The notes beneath the pieces were generated by a model that worked only from the letters and a program-made list of their open reading frames with translations, made no database searches and had not been told where the DNA came from. 64,000 bases of DNA from DATEOR01 sp963841425 (GTDB lineage Bacteria; Actinomycetota; Thermoleophilia; Gaiellales; Gaiellaceae): NCBI GenBank assembly GCA_963841425.1, contig CAWJCL010000002.1, forward strand, positions 434,001 through 498,000, in the 5' to 3' direction. The first letter of the stretch is position 1; every line of letters starts with the position of its first letter. This document shows, in pieces, positions 60,570 through 64,000 of the stretch. Position numbers and translations under genes: made by a program.

Positions 60570-60575
60570 TAAGCT
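60570..60575 (+). promoter_or_regulatory. Candidate -10 box for the hydratase-carboxylase operon
   Basis: TAAGCT, 8 bases before the ATG at 60584; no clear -35 or Shine-Dalgarno. Confidence 0.4.
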
Positions 60576-60583
60576 CCCGTGCG

Positions 60584-61339
60584 ATGAGCGCGCTTCGCCT
60601 GGAGAGGGACGGGCCCGTCCTTCGCGTCACGCTCGCCCGCCCGGAGCGGCGAAACGCGTTCGACGCTGCGCTCATCGCCGAGCTGACCGAGGCATTCGCC
60701 GACATCGGCGACGCGCGGGCGGTCGTCCTGGCCGGAGAGGGCGAGGCGTTCTGCGCCGGCGCCGACGTCGAGTGGCAGCGCGCCTCGATCGATCTGGGCT
60801 ACGAGGAGAACGTGGCCGACGCTCTGCGGCTCTTCGCGATGTGTGAGGCGATCGACCGCTGCCCCGCTCCGGTCGCGGCGCGCGTGCACGGCTACGCGCT
60901 CGGCGGCGGCAGCGGGATCGTCGCATGCTCGGACATCGTCATTGCCGGCACGGAGACGGTGTTCGGCTTCACGGAGGTCCGGCTCGGCATCGTGCCTGCG
61001 GTCATCTCCCCCTTCGTCCTTCCGCGGATCGGCGCGCACGCGCGCCGCTACTTCCTCACCGGGGAGCGGTTCGGCGCCGAGGTGGCCCTCCGGATCGGGC
61101 TCGTGAGCGAGGTCGCGGACGGCGACCTCGACGAGCGGGTCGACGCCGTTCTCGGGCACCTGCTCGCGAGCGGCCCCGAGGCGGTGCGCGCGGCGAAGGA
61201 ACTCGTTCGCGACCGGCCCGGTGGGCAGGCGGCCGCCGAGATCGCGGCCGCGCGGCGGACGAGCCCGGAGGGCCAGGACGGACTGCGCGCCTTCCTCGAG
61301 AAGCGCGGGCCCGCATGGAGATCCGAAAGCTCCTCGTAG
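60584..61339 (+). CDS. Enoyl-CoA hydratase/isomerase (methylglutaconyl-CoA hydratase candidate)
   Basis: The 251-aa crotonase has LARPERRNAFDAALIAEL, the oxyanion segment FCAGADVEW, HGYALGGGSGIVACSDIVI and FGFTEVRLGIVPAVISPFVL. The second catalytic acid is the Glu of FTEVRLG. Being sandwiched between methylcrotonoyl-CoA carboxylase subunits, it probably hydrates 3-methylglutaconyl-CoA in leucine breakdown; the sequence alone does not fix this. It overlaps the biotin carboxylase gene by 25 bases. Confidence 0.9.
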   Translation: MSALRLERDGPVLRVTLARPERRNAFDAALIAELTEAFADIGDARAVVLAGEGEAFCAGADVEWQRASIDLGYEENVADALRLFAMCEAIDRCPAPVAARVHGYALGGGSGIVACSDIVIAGTETVFGFTEVRLGIVPAVISPFVLPRIGAHARRYFLTGERFGAEVALRIGLVSEVADGDLDERVDAVLGHLLASGPEAVRAAKELVRDRPGGQAAAEIAAARRTSPEGQDGLRAFLEKRGPAWRSESSS

Positions 61340-62922
61340 CCAACCGCGGCGAGATCGCCGCGCGGATCTTCTCCACCTGCGACCGCCTCGGAATCGCGAC
61401 CGTCGCCGTGGCCGCGCCCGACGACGCGGGCGCATTCCACACGCGGCACGCCGCCGAGGTGGAGGACGTGCCCGGCTATCTCGACATCGAAGGTGTCGTC
61501 CGTGCCGCAACGCGCGCCGGTGCGGACGCGGTCCACCCCGGCTACGGCTTCCTGGCCGAGAGCCCCGGCTTCGCCGAAGCCGCCGTCTCGGCCGGCCTCC
61601 GGTTCGTCGGCCCCTCGCCGCAGGCGATCCGCACGGCCGGTGACAAGCTCGAGGCGAAGCAGCTCGCTGCCGAGGCCGGCGTTCCGGTCGTCCGAAGCGG
61701 GGCTCCCGAGGAGCTCGGCTTTCCCCTCATGGTCAAGGCGGCGGCGGGCGGGGGCGGGCGCGGCATGCGGCTCGTGCGCTCCCCGGAGGAACTCGAGGCA
61801 GCGCTCGAGTCGGCCCGCCGCGAGGCGGCGTCCGGGTTCGGCGACGACCGGGTCTTCTGCGAGCGCTACGTCGAGCGGCCGCGCCACGTCGAGATCCAGC
61901 TCCTCGCGGACTCCCAGGGGACGACCGTCCATCTCGGCGAGCGCGACTGCTCGGTGCAACGCCGGCACCAGAAGATCCTCGAGGAGAGCCCGTCTCCGGC
62001 GGTCGGGCCCGACCTGCGCGCGGAGATGGGCAAGGCCGCCGTGGCCTTCGCGCGAGCGGTCGGCTACGAGAGCGCGGGCACGGCCGAGTTCATGCTCGCG
62101 GGCGGCGAGTTCTTCTTCCTCGAGCTGAACGCACGCATCCAGGTCGAGCACCCGGTCACCGAGCTCGTCACCGGGCTCGACCTCGTCGAAGAACAGCTCC
62201 GCATCGCCTCGGGCGAGCCCCTGAAGATCGAGGCGCGAGAGCCGAACGGGCACGCGGTCGAGGCGAGGCTCTACGCCGAGGATCCGCGTTCCTTCCTCCC
62301 GCGTACCGGCACGATCACGCGGCTGCGGCTGCCGGCAGGGATCCGCGTCGACGCGGGCGTCGAGGAAGGCGACGAGGTCCCCGTCGCCTACGACCCGCTG
62401 ATCGCGAAGCTGATCGCCCACGGGGAGACGCGGGAGGAGGCGCTCGACGCGCTCGCCGCCGCGCTCGGCAAGACCGAGGTTCGCGGCGTGGAGACGAACC
62501 TCCCCTTCCTCCGCTGGCTCGCTGCCCATCCCGAGCTTCGCGCGGGCGTGGCCACGACCGCCTTCCTCGAGGAGAACCCGCCGCTCTCCCGGCCTGTCAG
62601 GGTCTCCCGCCCCTGGCACGGCGCGTGGCGGCTCAACGGCCCTGCGCCCAAGCGCACGGCTCCGCCCACGGTCGAGGCAACCGGCCACGGTGACCTCCTC
62701 GGCGCGCAGAGCACGCTGACCGCTCCGATGCCGGGGGTCGTCATCCGGGTGCTCGCCGCCGAAGGAGACCGGGTCGAGCCACGGCAGCCTCTCGTCGTTC
62801 TCGAGGCGATGAAGATGGAGACCCCTCTCGTCTCCCCCTACGAGGCGGTCGTGCGCAGGGTGCACGTCGCCGAGGGCGAGCGCGTAGACGGCGGCGCGCT
62901 CCTCGTGGAGCTCGAGGAATGA
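61315..62922 (+). CDS. Acyl-CoA carboxylase alpha subunit (biotin carboxylase plus biotin carrier)
   Basis: The 535-aa protein has IRKLLVANRGEIAARIFSTC, the ATP-grasp loop AAAGGGGRGMRLV, LGERDCSVQRRHQKILEESP, FLELNARIQVEHPVTELVTG and FLPRTGTITRLRLPAG. After a shortened linker the biotinyl domain carries EAMKMETPL with the biotin Lys. It is shorter than typical 3-methylcrotonoyl or propionyl alpha subunits (about 650 aa), with a reduced BT/linker region. It partners the carboxyltransferase at 56721. ATG overlap couples it to pdxH. Confidence 0.93.
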   Translation: MEIRKLLVANRGEIAARIFSTCDRLGIATVAVAAPDDAGAFHTRHAAEVEDVPGYLDIEGVVRAATRAGADAVHPGYGFLAESPGFAEAAVSAGLRFVGPSPQAIRTAGDKLEAKQLAAEAGVPVVRSGAPEELGFPLMVKAAAGGGGRGMRLVRSPEELEAALESARREAASGFGDDRVFCERYVERPRHVEIQLLADSQGTTVHLGERDCSVQRRHQKILEESPSPAVGPDLRAEMGKAAVAFARAVGYESAGTAEFMLAGGEFFFLELNARIQVEHPVTELVTGLDLVEEQLRIASGEPLKIEAREPNGHAVEARLYAEDPRSFLPRTGTITRLRLPAGIRVDAGVEEGDEVPVAYDPLIAKLIAHGETREEALDALAAALGKTEVRGVETNLPFLRWLAAHPELRAGVATTAFLEENPPLSRPVRVSRPWHGAWRLNGPAPKRTAPPTVEATGHGDLLGAQSTLTAPMPGVVIRVLAAEGDRVEPRQPLVVLEAMKMETPLVSPYEAVVRRVHVAEGERVDGGALLVELEE

Positions 62923-63497
62923 TGGATCCCCTCGCGCGCTTCCGGGAGTGGCAGGAGGCCGCCGCGGCGGCGGGTGTCACGCTGCCCGAGGCGATGACGC
63001 TCGCGACCGCGGACGAGACCGGCCGCCCGTCGGCCCGCACGGTCCTCCTCAAAGGCGTGGACGAGCGGGGCTTCGTTTTCTTCACGAACTACGAAAGCCG
63101 CAAGGGCCGCCAGCTCGCCGCCAACCCGCACGCCGCGCTCGCCTTCCTCTGGCACACGGAGCCGCGCCGGCAGGTGCTCGTGACCGGCAGCGTTGAGAAG
63201 GTGACGCGCGCCGAGTCGCAGGCGTACTTCGCGACGCGCGACCCGGGCAGCCGCCTCGGCGCGTGGGCGTCGAGACAGAGCTCCCCGCTCGAGAGCAAGG
63301 CCGAGCTCGACGCCGCCTACGCGGAGGCCGAGTCCCGCTTCGGCGACGATGTGCCCCTGCCCGAGTGGTGGGGCGGATACGTGCTCCACCCCGAGACGAT
63401 CGAGTTTTGGGAAAGCCGCCCGAACCGGCTCCACGAGCGGGTCCGCTACGCCCGCACAGACGACGGCTCGTGGCAGGCCGCGCTGCTCTCGCCCTGA
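62919..63497 (+). CDS. pdxH: Pyridoxamine 5'-phosphate oxidase
   Basis: The 192-aa FMN enzyme has MDPLARFREWQEAAAAAGVT, PSARTVLLKGVDERGFVFFT, NYESRKGRQLAANPHAAL, FATRDPGSRLGAWASRQSSP and WGGYVLHPETIEFWESRPNR with RLHERVRYAR at the end. These are the PdxH substrate and FMN contacts. It makes pyridoxal 5'-phosphate. ATGA at 62919 overlaps the biotin carboxylase stop, so it is the last gene of that operon. Confidence 0.95.
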   Translation: MMDPLARFREWQEAAAAAGVTLPEAMTLATADETGRPSARTVLLKGVDERGFVFFTNYESRKGRQLAANPHAALAFLWHTEPRRQVLVTGSVEKVTRAESQAYFATRDPGSRLGAWASRQSSPLESKAELDAAYAEAESRFGDDVPLPEWWGGYVLHPETIEFWESRPNRLHERVRYARTDDGSWQAALLSP

Positions 63498-63554
63498 TGT
63501 TTGCCCGCCTCCGGCCCGGGTAGCCGAGCCTGAAAACGATCCGAGGGGGATTTC

Positions 63555-64000
63555 ATGGCGAACGAGCTACAGGGGAAGAGAATCGCGTTTCTCGCGGCGG
63601 ACGGTGTCGAGCAGGTCGAGCTGACCGAGCCCTGGAAGGCCGTGCAGGAAGCCGGCGGCCGGCCGGAGCTTCTCTCCGTCGAGTCGGGCGAGATCCAGGG
63701 CTTCAACCACCTGGACCAGGGCGATACGTTCCCGGTGGACAGGGAGGTCGCCCAGGCGGACGCGGCCGACTATGACGGCCTCGTCCTGCCGGGCGGGGTC
63801 GCCAACCCGGACTCTCTGCGCGGGGACGAGAACGCGGTCGGCTTCGTCCGCGACTTCTTCGAGCAGGGGAAGCCGGTCGGCGTCATCTGCCACGGGCCCT
63901 GGACGATCGTCGAGGCGGGAGTCGTGAAGGGGCGCACGATCACGTCGTGGCCGACCCTGCGCACCGACATCCGAAACGCGGGCGGCAACTGGGTCGACGA
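63555..64000 (+). CDS. PfpI/DJ-1-family protein, C-terminus cut by window edge
   Basis: 148 codons are visible from ATG 63555 (GAGGGGG lies 5 bases upstream). The product has KRIAFLAADGVEQVELTEPW, YDGLVLPGGVANPDSLRG, the nucleophile elbow GVICHGPWTIVEAGVVKG and TSWPTLRTDIRNAG. It matches the YhbO/PfpI type of the DJ-1 superfamily, linked to stress protection and glyoxalase or deglycase activity. The last 30-40 residues are missing. Confidence 0.9.
   Translation, partial: MANELQGKRIAFLAADGVEQVELTEPWKAVQEAGGRPELLSVESGEIQGFNHLDQGDTFPVDREVAQADAADYDGLVLPGGVANPDSLRGDENAVGFVRDFFEQGKPVGVICHGPWTIVEAGVVKGRTITSWPTLRTDIRNAGGNWVD

Noticed and set aside
1..64000. tRNA, rRNA, CRISPR or replication-origin features
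   Set aside because: No cloverleaf-like segments, rRNA stretches, DnaA-box clusters or repeat-spacer arrays were noticed by eye; a tRNAscan or Infernal run would be decisive.

Overview
This window is GC-rich chromosomal DNA from an actinobacterium. The class Thermoleophilia (Gaiellales/Solirubrobacterales type) is my best guess, inferred from codon use, an all-overlapping trpE-G-D-CF-B-A operon, small CECG-motif proteins and many apparently leaderless genes. No rRNA, tRNA, CRISPR array or replication origin was seen.

Region 1 (1-27.1 kb) is an extracellular polysaccharide locus. It opens with two tandem GH16 hydrolases (one cut by the window edge) and a priming glycosylphosphotransferase (1424-2893). 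A tight five-gene minus-strand nucleotide-sugar operon follows (8991 to 4462): short-chain dehydrogenase/reductase (SDR), nucleotidyltransferase, PIG-L deacetylase, RmlC-like epimerase and SAF-domain oxidoreductase. An intact minus-strand block then carries BY-kinase/Wzz, flippase, Wzy-like polymerase and CDP-paratose 2-epimerase (18745 to 13203). It ends with a GT4 and a GT2 glycosyltransferase (27117 to about 24801). Two decayed islands interrupt it. Island A (9.3-13.2 kb) holds a chimeric remnant, GT4 and GH26 pseudogenes and a frameshifted IS481-family element. Island B (18.9-24.6 kb) holds two GT4 pseudogenes, a GDP-mannose 3,5-epimerase pseudogene and a wrecked Wzz/BY-kinase. Flanking genes are intact, so real decay is likelier than poor sequence.

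Region 2 (27.2-37.6 kb) has a secreted PQQ-type sugar dehydrogenase with PKD domains, the methylmalonyl-CoA mutase catalytic subunit flanked by two nearly identical palindromes, and a four-gene surface module: TasA/camelysin-like protein, SipW-like signal peptidase, Ig-repeat protein, and a TasA-like/PASTA membrane-anchored protein. The module resembles a matrix-fibre operon.

Region 3 (37.6-45.2 kb, minus strand) holds a TauE/SafE permease, cobalamin adenosyltransferase, LppX/LprG-type lipoprotein, 3-hydroxyacyl-CoA dehydrogenase, YihY/BrkB membrane protein, thiolase, M48 protease and a four-repeat DUF4389 protein.

Region 4 (45.2-51.2 kb) is the tryptophan operon. It is preceded by a Trp-rich leader peptide and an attenuator hairpin whose 3' arm contains the trpE ribosome binding site.

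Region 5 (51.2-64 kb) has a CECG protein, a Cys-rich helical protein, a CheB-CheB-CheR/PAS gene string, a P1 peptidase, a leucine/acyl-CoA degradation set (48-aa protein, carboxyltransferase, enoyl-CoA hydratase, biotin carboxylase), an ECF sigma factor with a membrane and proline-rich tail, a second CECG protein, a DapA-family aldolase, PdxH and a truncated PfpI-family gene.
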